From the NCBI RefSeq assembly GCF_016124105.1, contig NZ_JADGMQ010000014.1:35142-99141 (forward strand): a DNA stretch of 64,000 nucleotides. Reading direction: 5' to 3'. Of this stretch, positions 16,244-24,958 are shown one piece after another. The position numbers and the translations under genes are program-made. Positions within the stretch are counted from its first letter, which is position 1. Each line of letters starts with the position of its first letter. Below the pieces are notes generated by a model. It ran no database searches and was not told the DNA's origin. It saw only the letters and a program-made list of their open reading frames with translations. This DNA is from Aquamicrobium zhengzhouense (GTDB lineage Bacteria > Pseudomonadota > Alphaproteobacteria > Rhizobiales > Rhizobiaceae).

Positions 16244-17488
16244 ATGAGTTACAATGAAATAGCGGTGGTGGGTGCCGGCATCGTCGGCATCTGCACCGCG
16301 ACATATCTGGCTGAGTCCGGGCAGCGTGTCGTTCTGTTCGACCGATCCGGCGTTTGCGAAGAAACAAGCTCAGGCAATGCGGCTGCGCTTGCTTTTTCCG
16401 ACGTGCTGCCGCTTGTGCAGAAAGGCATGATGCGGAACCTGCCGAAGTGGCTGCGCGACCCGCTGGGGCCGCTATCGATCCCGCCTGCATATCTTCCCAA
16501 GATTGCACCCTGGCTGTGGCGCTTCTGGCGTGCGTCATCTGACGCACATTTCGAGGCAAGCTTGTCGGCTCAGACGTCGCTGATGAGTGTGGCAGAGCGT
16601 GAGTGGCTGGCGCTGATCGATCGTTCAGGCACGCGCGCCATGCTCAACGAGCATGGGTCGCTTGATCTGTATGAGAGCCAGGCCGAGTTTGAAGGCGAAT
16701 TGCCTGGCTGGGAGGCCAAGGCCCGGTACGGGATCGACTTCCGCCATATGGATATGGAAGAGGTCGAGAAGATCCAGCCCGGATTGGCCAAATCGTTCGT
16801 GCGAGCGACTTTCGTTCCCGGATGGATGAATGTCAGCGACCCGAAAATCTTCAGCAAGGCCATTTACGCCTATGCAGAAAGGACCGGGCTGATCCGCTTT
16901 GAGAAGGGGATTGTTTCGGACATTATTCCGGGCGTCGAGGGCGCAAGCGTCAGGCTTCAGGACGGTGCCAGCGAAGATTTCAAATCGGTCGTTCTGTGCG
17001 CCGGGGCCTGGTCGCGTAAACTCGCCGCAAGGCTTGGCGACCGGATTCCGCTGGAAACCGAGCGGGGCTACAACACGACGCTGCCACCGGGCGCGTTCAA
17101 TGTCCGCTGCCAGCTGATTTTCCCGGCTCACGGCTTCGTCATCACGCCCCTGTCGACAGGCCTGCGTATTGGTGGGGCCGTTGAACTTGGCGGGCTGGAG
17201 CGAGCACCGAACTACGCGCGCTCGCGCGCCATGGTCGAGAAAGCCAAGCGCTTCCTGCCAGGCCTCAAGGCGGAAAACGGCCGCGAGTGGATGGGTTACC
17301 GACCTTCCTTGCCGGATTCTCTTCCGGTGATCGGAAAATCGACGGCGTCGGCATCGGTCTTCTATGCCTTCGGGCACGGACATCTCGGGCTGACACAGGC
17401 GGCTGGAACCGGCGCACTCGTCCGCGACCTCGTATTGGGCCGCCGCCCGCCGATACCGCTCGATCCCTTCTCGCCACAAAGGTTCTGA
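16244..17488 (+). CDS. FAD-dependent D-amino acid dehydrogenase, probably D-hydroxyproline dehydrogenase
   Basis: DadA/glycine-oxidase-like flavoprotein of 414 aa. The N-terminal Rossmann motif VVGAGIVGICTATYLAESGQRVVLFDRS binds FAD, the middle part is the substrate domain (residues about 85-330), and the C-terminus has the second FAD contact GHGHLGLTQAAGTGALVRDLV. In this context it would oxidise cis-4-hydroxy-D-proline, made by the epimerase three bases downstream, to 1-pyrroline-4-hydroxy-2-carboxylate, passing electrons to the respiratory chain. A general D-amino acid dehydrogenase is the alternative. Confidence 0.87.
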   Translation: MSYNEIAVVGAGIVGICTATYLAESGQRVVLFDRSGVCEETSSGNAAALAFSDVLPLVQKGMMRNLPKWLRDPLGPLSIPPAYLPKIAPWLWRFWRASSDAHFEASLSAQTSLMSVAEREWLALIDRSGTRAMLNEHGSLDLYESQAEFEGELPGWEAKARYGIDFRHMDMEEVEKIQPGLAKSFVRATFVPGWMNVSDPKIFSKAIYAYAERTGLIRFEKGIVSDIIPGVEGASVRLQDGASEDFKSVVLCAGAWSRKLAARLGDRIPLETERGYNTTLPPGAFNVRCQLIFPAHGFVITPLSTGLRIGGAVELGGLERAPNYARSRAMVEKAKRFLPGLKAENGREWMGYRPSLPDSLPVIGKSTASASVFYAFGHGHLGLTQAAGTGALVRDLVLGRRPPIPLDPFSPQRF

Positions 17489-17491
17489 CAA

Positions 17492-18493
17492 ATGGCGCGC
17501 CACTCCTTCTTCTGCCTCGACGGACACACTTGCGGTAATCCGGTTCGGCTGGTGGCAGGAGGAGGGCCGCTCCTGACAGGCTCGACGATGATGGAGCGGC
17601 GGGCACAGTTTCTGGAGAAGCATGACTGGATCCGCAGGGGCCTGATGTTCGAACCCCGAGGCCATGACATGATGTCGGGCTCGATCCTGTATCCACCCAC
17701 AAGGGACGACTGCGACATCGGTATTCTCTTCATCGAGACATCGGGTTGCCTGCCCATGTGCGGACACGGAACCATCGGCACGGTCACGATGGCTCTCGAA
17801 CATGGGCTGATCACACCACGAGAAGAGGGGCGGCTGCGCCTCGACACGCCCGCAGGCCTCGTCCTCGTCGAGTATCGGCAGGAAGGCCAGTATGTTGAGG
17901 AAGTACGCCTCACGAACGTGCCTTCATTTCTCTATGCGGAGGGGCTTGAAGTCGACTGTCCCGAACTTGGTGTCCTGAAGGTGGATGTCGCCTATGGCGG
18001 CAATTTCTATGCGATCGTCGAGCCGCAGGAGAACTACCGCGATCTGGCCGATTACAGCGCGGGGCAATTGGTGGCGTGGAGCCCTGTGCTGCGCTCGCGG
18101 CTCAATGAAGCGTACCGCTTTGAACATCCGGAGCAGCCGGAAATCAATCGGCTGACGCATATACAATGGACCGGAAAAGCGCAGACGCCGGGCGGTGATG
18201 CCCGCAACGCCGTGTTCTATGGCGACAAGGCAATCGACCGATCGCCATGTGGGACAGGAACGTCGGCGCGCATGGCGCAGCTTCACGCAAAGGGGCGGCT
18301 GCAGGTGGGCGATGGGTTCAGGCACGAGTCGATCATCGGATCGATCTTCACCGGATGCGTCGAGGGTGAAACGAAGGTCGGGGATCGAGACGCGATCATA
18401 CCTTCAATTTCAGGCTGGGCGCGGATGACCGGAATCAACACGATCTTCATCGACGACCGCGACCCCTTCGCACACGGCTTCACAGTTCTGTAG
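17492..18493 (+). CDS. 4-hydroxyproline 2-epimerase (proline racemase family)
   Basis: Cofactor-free epimerase, 333 aa, with two catalytic cysteines: C90 in SGCLPMCGHGTIG and C253 in DRSPCGTGTSARMAQL. In this family Cys at both positions is typical of 4-hydroxyproline epimerases and proline racemases, whereas a Thr at the second site marks 3-hydroxyproline dehydratases. It converts trans-4-hydroxy-L-proline to cis-4-hydroxy-D-proline, the first step of the pathway completed by the two upstream genes. It starts three bases after the dehydrogenase stop, so it is in the same operon. Confidence 0.92.
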   Translation: MARHSFFCLDGHTCGNPVRLVAGGGPLLTGSTMMERRAQFLEKHDWIRRGLMFEPRGHDMMSGSILYPPTRDDCDIGILFIETSGCLPMCGHGTIGTVTMALEHGLITPREEGRLRLDTPAGLVLVEYRQEGQYVEEVRLTNVPSFLYAEGLEVDCPELGVLKVDVAYGGNFYAIVEPQENYRDLADYSAGQLVAWSPVLRSRLNEAYRFEHPEQPEINRLTHIQWTGKAQTPGGDARNAVFYGDKAIDRSPCGTGTSARMAQLHAKGRLQVGDGFRHESIIGSIFTGCVEGETKVGDRDAIIPSISGWARMTGINTIFIDDRDPFAHGFTVL

Positions 18494-18801
18494 TGGAGCT
18501 CCCCTTCCGTTGCGTCACCAGTGGCGCGGCGTATCGTGTCGCATATGGGACGTCCAAACCCGGCAACGATGAGTTGTTCTGGTATTGGAATTGCGTTTTC
18601 AAATAACAGTTTAGCGTGGGACTTCATCCCGGCAGGCAAAGCTGCTGCCAGTGCTGAGGTGAAGCCAAGATGTCACTATGCGACATCTTTTTTCACATCG
18701 AATGCCAATTGGGGAGTTGCAATCCGATAGCCACATAATACGACTAGGGGAACCAAAGAAAAGAATGCACCGCAAAGGTGACATTCTCGGGGAGCACATT
18801 G
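18494..18801 (+). other. Intergenic region between the hydroxyproline operon and the liv operon
   Basis: About 308 bases without a gene. It contains one strong rho-independent terminator (18667-18693) and a downstream AT-richer segment with TAATAC at 18736 that may be a -10 element for livH. No -35 at a proper distance is evident. The 170 bases before the terminator show no coding features; they are either a 3' untranslated region or the leader of an attenuator. Confidence 0.5.
18667..18693 (+). terminator. Terminator (or attenuator) upstream of livH
   Basis: Perfect stem AAGATGTC/GACATCTT with a 7-base loop, followed by a run of Ts. It lies 174 bases after the epimerase stop and about 109 bases before the livH start. 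Confidence 0.85.
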
Positions 18802-19731
<930 letters not shown>

Positions 19732-19734
19732 GCC

Positions 19735-21093
19735 ATGGCTGTTGTTGCAGATAACCGCGTCGCGGATTCGCTCAGAGACGCATTCATCGCCGCCCTGCTT
19801 GTCGCAGTGCTGGGTTTCTTTTTCCTCGCACTGCGCACGGAAATTGCCCCGGGCGGGCTCGCGCTATGGACCCGCTGGGGCCTCTGGTTCACGGCGATCG
19901 CCATCGTGTTCGTGGTCAGACTCGGCCTGAACCTCTTTTTCTACAAGGCGAACCGACCCGCAGGAGCCGGCACGGGGCGCGCAGCGAAAATCGCCTCCAA
20001 ACTGCCTGATCTCAGCGGCTGGACCGGCACGATCATGTTGATCGTGGCGATTGTGCTGCCGTTCATCGTCACGACATTCCTGCCAGCGCAGCAGCGTCAG
20101 TTCATCGACCTGATGATCCTCATCCTGACCTATGTGATGCTGGGATGGGGGCTGAACGTCGTCGTCGGCTTTGCTGGCCTTCTGGATCTCGGCTTCGTCG
20201 CTTTTTACGCAATCGGCGCCTACTCATTTGCGCTCCTTGCACATTATCTCGATTTCTCGTTCTGGATGGCGTTGCCGCTTGCCGGCATTCTCGCCGCGTT
20301 CTGGGGCGTGATACTGGGCTTCCCGGTTCTGCGTCTTCGTGGCGACTATCTGGCGATCGTCACCCTTGCCTTCGGTGAGATCATCCGCGTCGTCCTTCTC
20401 AACTGGTACGATTTCACCGGCGGGCCAAACGGCATTTCGGGCATTCCGAAGCCCACATTCTTCGGGCTCGAATTCGGGCGGGGCGAGGGCAATTTCGCTG
20501 CCGTCTTCGGTCTTCCATACTCCACCATCCACCGCTTCATCTATCTCTACTTCATCATTCTCGGCCTTGCGGTCCTCACCTTCATCGTGACCAACCGCCT
20601 GCGCAGACTGCCGATCGGACGAGCATGGGAAGCGCTGCGCGAGGATGAGATCGCTTGCCGTTCGCTCGGCATCAACACGACGAACACCAAGCTGACGGCG
20701 TTTGCGATCGGTGCGATGTTCGGTGGTTTTGCGGGCGCGTTCTTTGCAACCCGCCAGGGCTTCGTCTCCCCCGAAAGCTTCACCTTCATCGAATCCGCGA
20801 TCATTCTGGCCATCGTCGTTCTTGGCGGCCTTGGCTCGCAATTCGGCGTCGTCATTGCCTCCGTGGTGATGATTGGCGGCATGGAGATGTTGCGAAATCT
20901 TGGCTTCCTGAAGGGAATGTTCGGGCCCGACTTCGATCCGGTTCAATACCGCATGCTCATCTTCGGTCTGGCGATGGTCCTGATCATGGTCTGGAAGCCG
21001 CGCGGGCTCGTCACGACCCGTGAGCCTTCGGCGGTCCTCAAGGAAAAGAAAAAGATCGGTGCCGATCTGGTTGCACAGGGCGAGGGGCATTGA
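19735..21093 (+). CDS. livM: Branched-chain amino acid-type ABC transporter permease LivM
   Basis: Second permease of the transporter, 452 aa, with an N-terminal extension of about 100 residues containing two extra hydrophobic helices, then the LivM core: LGWGLNVVVGFAGLLDLGFVAFYAIGAYSFALL, RLRGDYLAIVTLAFGEIIRVVLLNW and the ATPase-contact loop RAWEALREDEIACRSLGINTTNTKLTAFAIGA. E. coli LivM (425 aa) has a comparable extension. The end (LKEKKKIGADLVAQGEGH) is charged. Starts three bases after livH and overlaps livG by four. Confidence 0.94.
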   Translation: MAVVADNRVADSLRDAFIAALLVAVLGFFFLALRTEIAPGGLALWTRWGLWFTAIAIVFVVRLGLNLFFYKANRPAGAGTGRAAKIASKLPDLSGWTGTIMLIVAIVLPFIVTTFLPAQQRQFIDLMILILTYVMLGWGLNVVVGFAGLLDLGFVAFYAIGAYSFALLAHYLDFSFWMALPLAGILAAFWGVILGFPVLRLRGDYLAIVTLAFGEIIRVVLLNWYDFTGGPNGISGIPKPTFFGLEFGRGEGNFAAVFGLPYSTIHRFIYLYFIILGLAVLTFIVTNRLRRLPIGRAWEALREDEIACRSLGINTTNTKLTAFAIGAMFGGFAGAFFATRQGFVSPESFTFIESAIILAIVVLGGLGSQFGVVIASVVMIGGMEMLRNLGFLKGMFGPDFDPVQYRMLIFGLAMVLIMVWKPRGLVTTREPSAVLKEKKKIGADLVAQGEGH

Positions 21094-22433
21094 TGAGCGT
21101 GATCACGCAAGAAACGACCGTGGACACACGTTCCAGTTGGGATCTGGATCCCGTGCTCACGGTGGAACATCTGACCATGCGGTTCGGCGGCCTTGTCGCC
21201 ATCGACAACCTGTCCTTCAACGTCGGGCGCGGGGAAATCACCGCCCTGATCGGACCCAACGGGGCGGGAAAGACCACGGTCTTCAACTGCGTCACCGGTT
21301 TTTACAAACCGACCGAAGGCCGCATCGTGATGCGCCATGGGCCGGGACGGCAGAAGGAAACCGTGGATGCGGTGACTGCTGGCGACGGTACCTGGGCCAG
21401 CAGTCCGGAAGGTGCGGTATTCCTTCTCGAGCGCATGCCCGATTTCGAAATTTCGAAACATGCGAAGGTCGCGCGAACTTTCCAGAACATCCGGCTCTTT
21501 GGCGGAATGACGGTGCTCGAAAACCTTCTGGTTGCGCAGCACAACAAGCTCATGCTGGCCTCCAACTATACGATTGGCGGAGTTCTTGGGCTTCCTCGCT
21601 ACCGCCAGGAAGAGAAGGAGGCGATCGACAAGGCGGTGTACTGGCTGGAGCACGCAAAGCTCATCGATCGAGCCGACGATCCGGCTGGCGATCTGCCCTA
21701 TGGCGACCAGCGCCGGCTGGAGATCGCACGCGCCATGTGCACTCAGCCGCATCTTCTGTGTCTCGATGAACCGGCTGCGGGCCTCAACCCGCGTGAATCT
21801 GCCGAGCTTAACGAGCTTCTTCAGTACATTCGCCGCGCCCATGACACATCGATCTTGCTGATCGAGCACGATATGGGCGTTGTCATGGAGATCTCGGACC
21901 ACGTGATCGTGCTCGATTACGGCGTCAAGATTTCCGACGGAAGCGCCGATTTTGTCCGCACCGATCCACGGGTCATTGCCGCATATCTCGGCGTCGAAGA
22001 CGAGGAGATCGAGGACCAACCGGAAATTGCCTCGCTTGTTGTCGAGGCGCTCGGTGAGGAAGCTGCCGAACAAGCCGGCATCGAAGTTCCAGCGAATGTG
22101 GATCCCGCCGCGGTCGCCGAGCTTGCTGAAAGCTCGACCGCCGAACAGCCCCGGCCGGGGCGGGTGCATCCTGGCGTGAGGCCCGGCGGCATGTCCCAAC
22201 CTCGAGAGCAAGGCGCCGACCGACTGACCATCATCCAGGGCATTGGTCCGGTAAATGAGCGCAAGCTCAATGAACTCGGCATCTGGCATTTTGACCAGAT
22301 CGGCTCCTGGACGAAGGAAGAGATAGTCTGGGTCGGCTCCTACCTTGCGTTTCCAGGCCGCATCGAGCGGGAAAACTGGGTGGGGCAGGCACAAGAGCTC
22401 GCGCGCAAGAACAAGGCGGGGGACGGCGAATGA
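21090..22433 (+). CDS. livG: LivG-type ABC ATPase fused to a C-terminal helix-hairpin-helix domain
   Basis: Residues 1-300 are a LivG ATPase: Walker A GPNGAGKTT, a signature region adapted to GDLPYGDQRRLEIARAM, and Walker B LLCLDEPAAGLNP. There is an insertion of about 25 residues before the Q-loop (around residues 75-120) compared with E. coli LivG. After residue 300 an acidic linker leads to an extra domain at about 376-447 (LTIIQGIGPVNERKLNELGIWHFDQIGSW...GRIERENWVGQAQELA), the helix-hairpin-helix module also seen on NuoE and L21 of alphaproteobacteria. E. coli LivG is only 255 aa. Overlaps livM and livF by four bases each. Confidence 0.92.
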   Translation: MMSVITQETTVDTRSSWDLDPVLTVEHLTMRFGGLVAIDNLSFNVGRGEITALIGPNGAGKTTVFNCVTGFYKPTEGRIVMRHGPGRQKETVDAVTAGDGTWASSPEGAVFLLERMPDFEISKHAKVARTFQNIRLFGGMTVLENLLVAQHNKLMLASNYTIGGVLGLPRYRQEEKEAIDKAVYWLEHAKLIDRADDPAGDLPYGDQRRLEIARAMCTQPHLLCLDEPAAGLNPRESAELNELLQYIRRAHDTSILLIEHDMGVVMEISDHVIVLDYGVKISDGSADFVRTDPRVIAAYLGVEDEEIEDQPEIASLVVEALGEEAAEQAGIEVPANVDPAAVAELAESSTAEQPRPGRVHPGVRPGGMSQPREQGADRLTIIQGIGPVNERKLNELGIWHFDQIGSWTKEEIVWVGSYLAFPGRIERENWVGQAQELARKNKAGDGE

Positions 22434-23167
22434 TTACGCAAACGGGCGAGCCGCTCCTCAGTGTTCGGGGAGTGGAGACTTACTATGGCAAGATCGTCGC
22501 GCTGCGTGGGGTCGATCTTGATGTCATGCGCGGTGAAATCGTCACCCTGATCGGTGCGAACGGGGCTGGAAAATCGACCCTGATGATGACAATTTGCGGC
22601 GATCCGCGCGCACGCAACGGGTCGGTCGTCTATGACGGGACCGACATCACCAAGATGCCGACCCATGAAATCATGCGGCTTGGCATCGCCCAGTCACCAG
22701 AGGGGCGGCGCATCTTTCCTCGCATGACCGTTCTGGAAAACCTCCAGATGGGCGCGCAGCTGGTGGATCCAAAGTATTTCGATGACGATCTCAAGCGCGT
22801 CTACGATCTGTTCCCGCGACTGAAGGAGCGCGCAACGCAGCGCGGCGGCACCCTTTCGGGGGGTGAGCAGCAAATGCTTGCAATTGCCAGAGCGCTAATG
22901 AGCCGTCCGAAGCTGCTCTTGCTGGACGAGCCATCGCTGGGATTGGCGCCGCTGATCGTGAAGCAGATTTTCGAGATCATCAAAGAGTTGAACCGTACCG
23001 AAGGGCTGACGGTCTTCCTGGTCGAGCAAAATGCATTTCATGCGCTCAAACTCGCCCATCGCGGCTACGTCATGGTCAATGGCAACATCACCATGAGCGG
23101 CACAGGCGCAGAACTTCTGAAACGCGAAGAGGTGCGCGCGGCCTACCTTGAAGGCGGAAGGCACTGA
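22430..23167 (+). CDS. livF: Branched-chain amino acid-type ABC transporter ATPase LivF
   Basis: Second ATPase of the transporter, 245 aa, standard length. Walker A GANGAGKST at about residues 41-49, signature LSGGEQQMLAIARALM, Walker B LLLLDEPSLGLAPLIV and the switch histidine segment FLVEQN. It pairs with LivG under LivH and LivM at the inner membrane. ATG overlaps the livG stop (ATGA); the next gene begins 10 bases after its stop. Confidence 0.95.
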   Translation: MITQTGEPLLSVRGVETYYGKIVALRGVDLDVMRGEIVTLIGANGAGKSTLMMTICGDPRARNGSVVYDGTDITKMPTHEIMRLGIAQSPEGRRIFPRMTVLENLQMGAQLVDPKYFDDDLKRVYDLFPRLKERATQRGGTLSGGEQQMLAIARALMSRPKLLLLDEPSLGLAPLIVKQIFEIIKELNRTEGLTVFLVEQNAFHALKLAHRGYVMVNGNITMSGTGAELLKREEVRAAYLEGGRH

Positions 23168-23177
23168 GGAGCGCGAC

Positions 23178-23540
23178 ATGGAAAACATCGAAAATCAGAA
23201 CACCTTGATCTGGGAAGTGACCTTCTGGGAGTTCGCACTGGTGACCGTGGTTCTGGCTGGCGGCGCGGCCTACCTCACCGGTCGGGCGATGGGCAAAACC
23301 TGGCAGAGTGATCGGTCGCTGGTCATCTACATGGTGCTGCTTGCTGCTGCGACGCGCTTCATCCACTTCGCGCTGTTCAACGGAACCCTGCTGTCCATCC
23401 ACTACTACCTGGTGGACCTGATCGTGCTCCTGGCCATCGGTTTCATCGGAAAGCGCATTATGAGATCCAGGCAGATGGGGCGGCAGTACAGCTTCATCTA
23501 TGAAAGAACTGGCCTGTTCGGCTGGCGTCAAAAGGTGTGA
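23178..23540 (+). CDS. Small membrane protein of the liv operon (120 aa, DUF6867-like)
   Basis: Three hydrophobic segments (about residues 18-36, 50-68 and 76-94), with conserved-looking aromatic and charged residues: FWEFALVTVVLAGGAAYLTGRAMGKTW, RFIHFALF and SIHYYLVDLIVLL, then a basic tail RQYSFIYERTGLFGWRQK. I recall this architecture as an alphaproteobacterial family of unknown function (DUF6867) found next to liv genes. ATG chosen at 23178 with GAGGA upstream. Its position between livF and livK suggests a helper or regulator of the transporter; that is inference. Confidence 0.85.
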   Translation: MENIENQNTLIWEVTFWEFALVTVVLAGGAAYLTGRAMGKTWQSDRSLVIYMVLLAAATRFIHFALFNGTLLSIHYYLVDLIVLLAIGFIGKRIMRSRQMGRQYSFIYERTGLFGWRQKV

Positions 23541-23720
23541 TCAATAAAGGATAAGACATAAATCGGGGGAGGGGCATAAATCCACGAAATCATCTTCCCT
23601 CGGGGCAAGATTTGCGATTTGATACCAATCAAGCGGGGCCAACCCGCGCTAAGCGGCAACCGGAACATCAACACCGTCCGGAACCGCTACGGGAACATGA
23701 GGGTGTTAAAGGGAGTAGTC
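23541..23720 (+). other. Leader region of livK
   Basis: 180 bases with no gene. Contains a small TTGAT-ACCA-ATCAA inverted repeat near 23617 and GC-rich inverted segments near 23633-23695. A separate promoter or a processing site here would allow the binding protein to be made in excess over the permease; neither can be placed exactly. Confidence 0.4.
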
Positions 23721-24821
23721 ATGAAGAAAGTTCTTCTTGCAGGCGCCGCACTGGGTCTTCTGATGTCCGGTTCCGCTTGGGCCGACATCACAATCGGCAC
23801 GGCCGGACCAATGACGGGTCAGTACGCGACTTTCGGCACCCAGATGAAGGCGGGTGCAGAGCTGGCCGTAGAACACATCAATGCAGCCGGCGGGGTCCTC
23901 GGTGAGAAGCTGGTTCTGGAAGTCGGCGATGATGCGTGTGACCCACGTCAGGCCGTGAACGTTGCCAACCAGATGGCGGGCAATGGCGTTGTCTTCGTGG
24001 CTGGTCACTTCTGCTCGGGTTCCTCGATCCCGGCCTCGCAGGTCTATGCCGAGGAAGGCATCATCCAGATTTCGCCCGGCTCCACCAATCCGACTTTTAC
24101 CGATGAGCGTCCCGGCGATGGCATCTTCCGCATGTGCGGCCGTGACGACCAGCAGGGCGACGTTGCCGGCAAATACCTGTTCGACCATTTTGGAGACAAG
24201 AAGGTCGCGTTCATCCACGACAAGACGGCCTATGGCCAGGGTCTCGCCGATGCCACCAAGGCAGTCTACGAGGCTGCAGGTGGGAAGCCGGCTCTCTATG
24301 AAGCCTACACGGCTGGCGAAAAAGACTATACCGCGCTGGTTTCCAAGCTGAAGTCGGAGGGCGTCGGCGTCCTCTATGTCGGCGGCTACCACACCGAGGC
24401 GGGGCTGATCCTGCGTCAGATGCGCGAACAGGGCATGGACACCATTCTCGTTTCGGGTGACGCACTGGTCACGGATGAATATTGGGCCATCACCGGCGAT
24501 GCCGGCGAGGGCACGCTGATGACCTTCTCGCCGGATCCGCGCAAAAACCCCGACGCTACTGACATCGTCGAGCAGTTCCGCGCGAAGGGCACCGAGCCGG
24601 AAGGCTACGTCCTCTACACCTACGCCGCTGTTCAGGCCTGGGCACAGGCAGCAGAGGCTGCAGGCAGCGTGGATCACGACGCCGTGGTCGAGAAGCTTCA
24701 TTCTGAGACGTTCAAGACCGTGCTTGGCGATTCCTCCTTCGACGAGAAGGGCGACAGCAAGCTGCCTGGCTACGTCTTCTACGAGTGGAAGGGCGGCCAG
24801 TACGACTACATCACCGAGTAA
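23721..24821 (+). CDS. livK: Branched-chain amino acid-type ABC transporter substrate-binding protein
   Basis: Periplasmic binding protein, 366 aa. The ATG at 23721 follows AAAGGGAG and starts a clear signal peptide (MKKVLLAGAALGLLMSGSAWA, cleavage after AWA). The mature type I periplasmic-binding fold begins DITIGTAGPMTGQYATFGTQMKAGAELAVEHINAAGGVLGEKL and includes the conserved GHFCSGSSIPASQVYAEEGIIQISPGSTNP ligand loop and DKTAYGQGLADATK. This is typical of LivJ/LivK proteins for Leu/Ile/Val. It is last in the operon, followed by a terminator. Confidence 0.94.
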   Translation: MKKVLLAGAALGLLMSGSAWADITIGTAGPMTGQYATFGTQMKAGAELAVEHINAAGGVLGEKLVLEVGDDACDPRQAVNVANQMAGNGVVFVAGHFCSGSSIPASQVYAEEGIIQISPGSTNPTFTDERPGDGIFRMCGRDDQQGDVAGKYLFDHFGDKKVAFIHDKTAYGQGLADATKAVYEAAGGKPALYEAYTAGEKDYTALVSKLKSEGVGVLYVGGYHTEAGLILRQMREQGMDTILVSGDALVTDEYWAITGDAGEGTLMTFSPDPRKNPDATDIVEQFRAKGTEPEGYVLYTYAAVQAWAQAAEAAGSVDHDAVVEKLHSETFKTVLGDSSFDEKGDSKLPGYVFYEWKGGQYDYITE

Positions 24822-24843
24822 TCATCACCCGGTGAAGCATTTG

Positions 24844-24875
24844 ACGGCCCGGCGCTTGCGCTGGGCCGTTTGTTT
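24844..24875 (+). terminator. Terminator of the liv operon
   Basis: Stem ACGGCCCGGC/GCTGGGCCGT (one G-T pair) followed by TTTGTTTT, 22 bases after the livK stop. Confidence 0.85.
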
Positions 24876-24958
24876 TGCGGGTGCGTAAATTTTGTTGCAG
24901 TGCAGCATTATCCGGCTAAGTTTACCTTTCGTCAGTTTCGGCTCAGGAGTGCTTTAAC

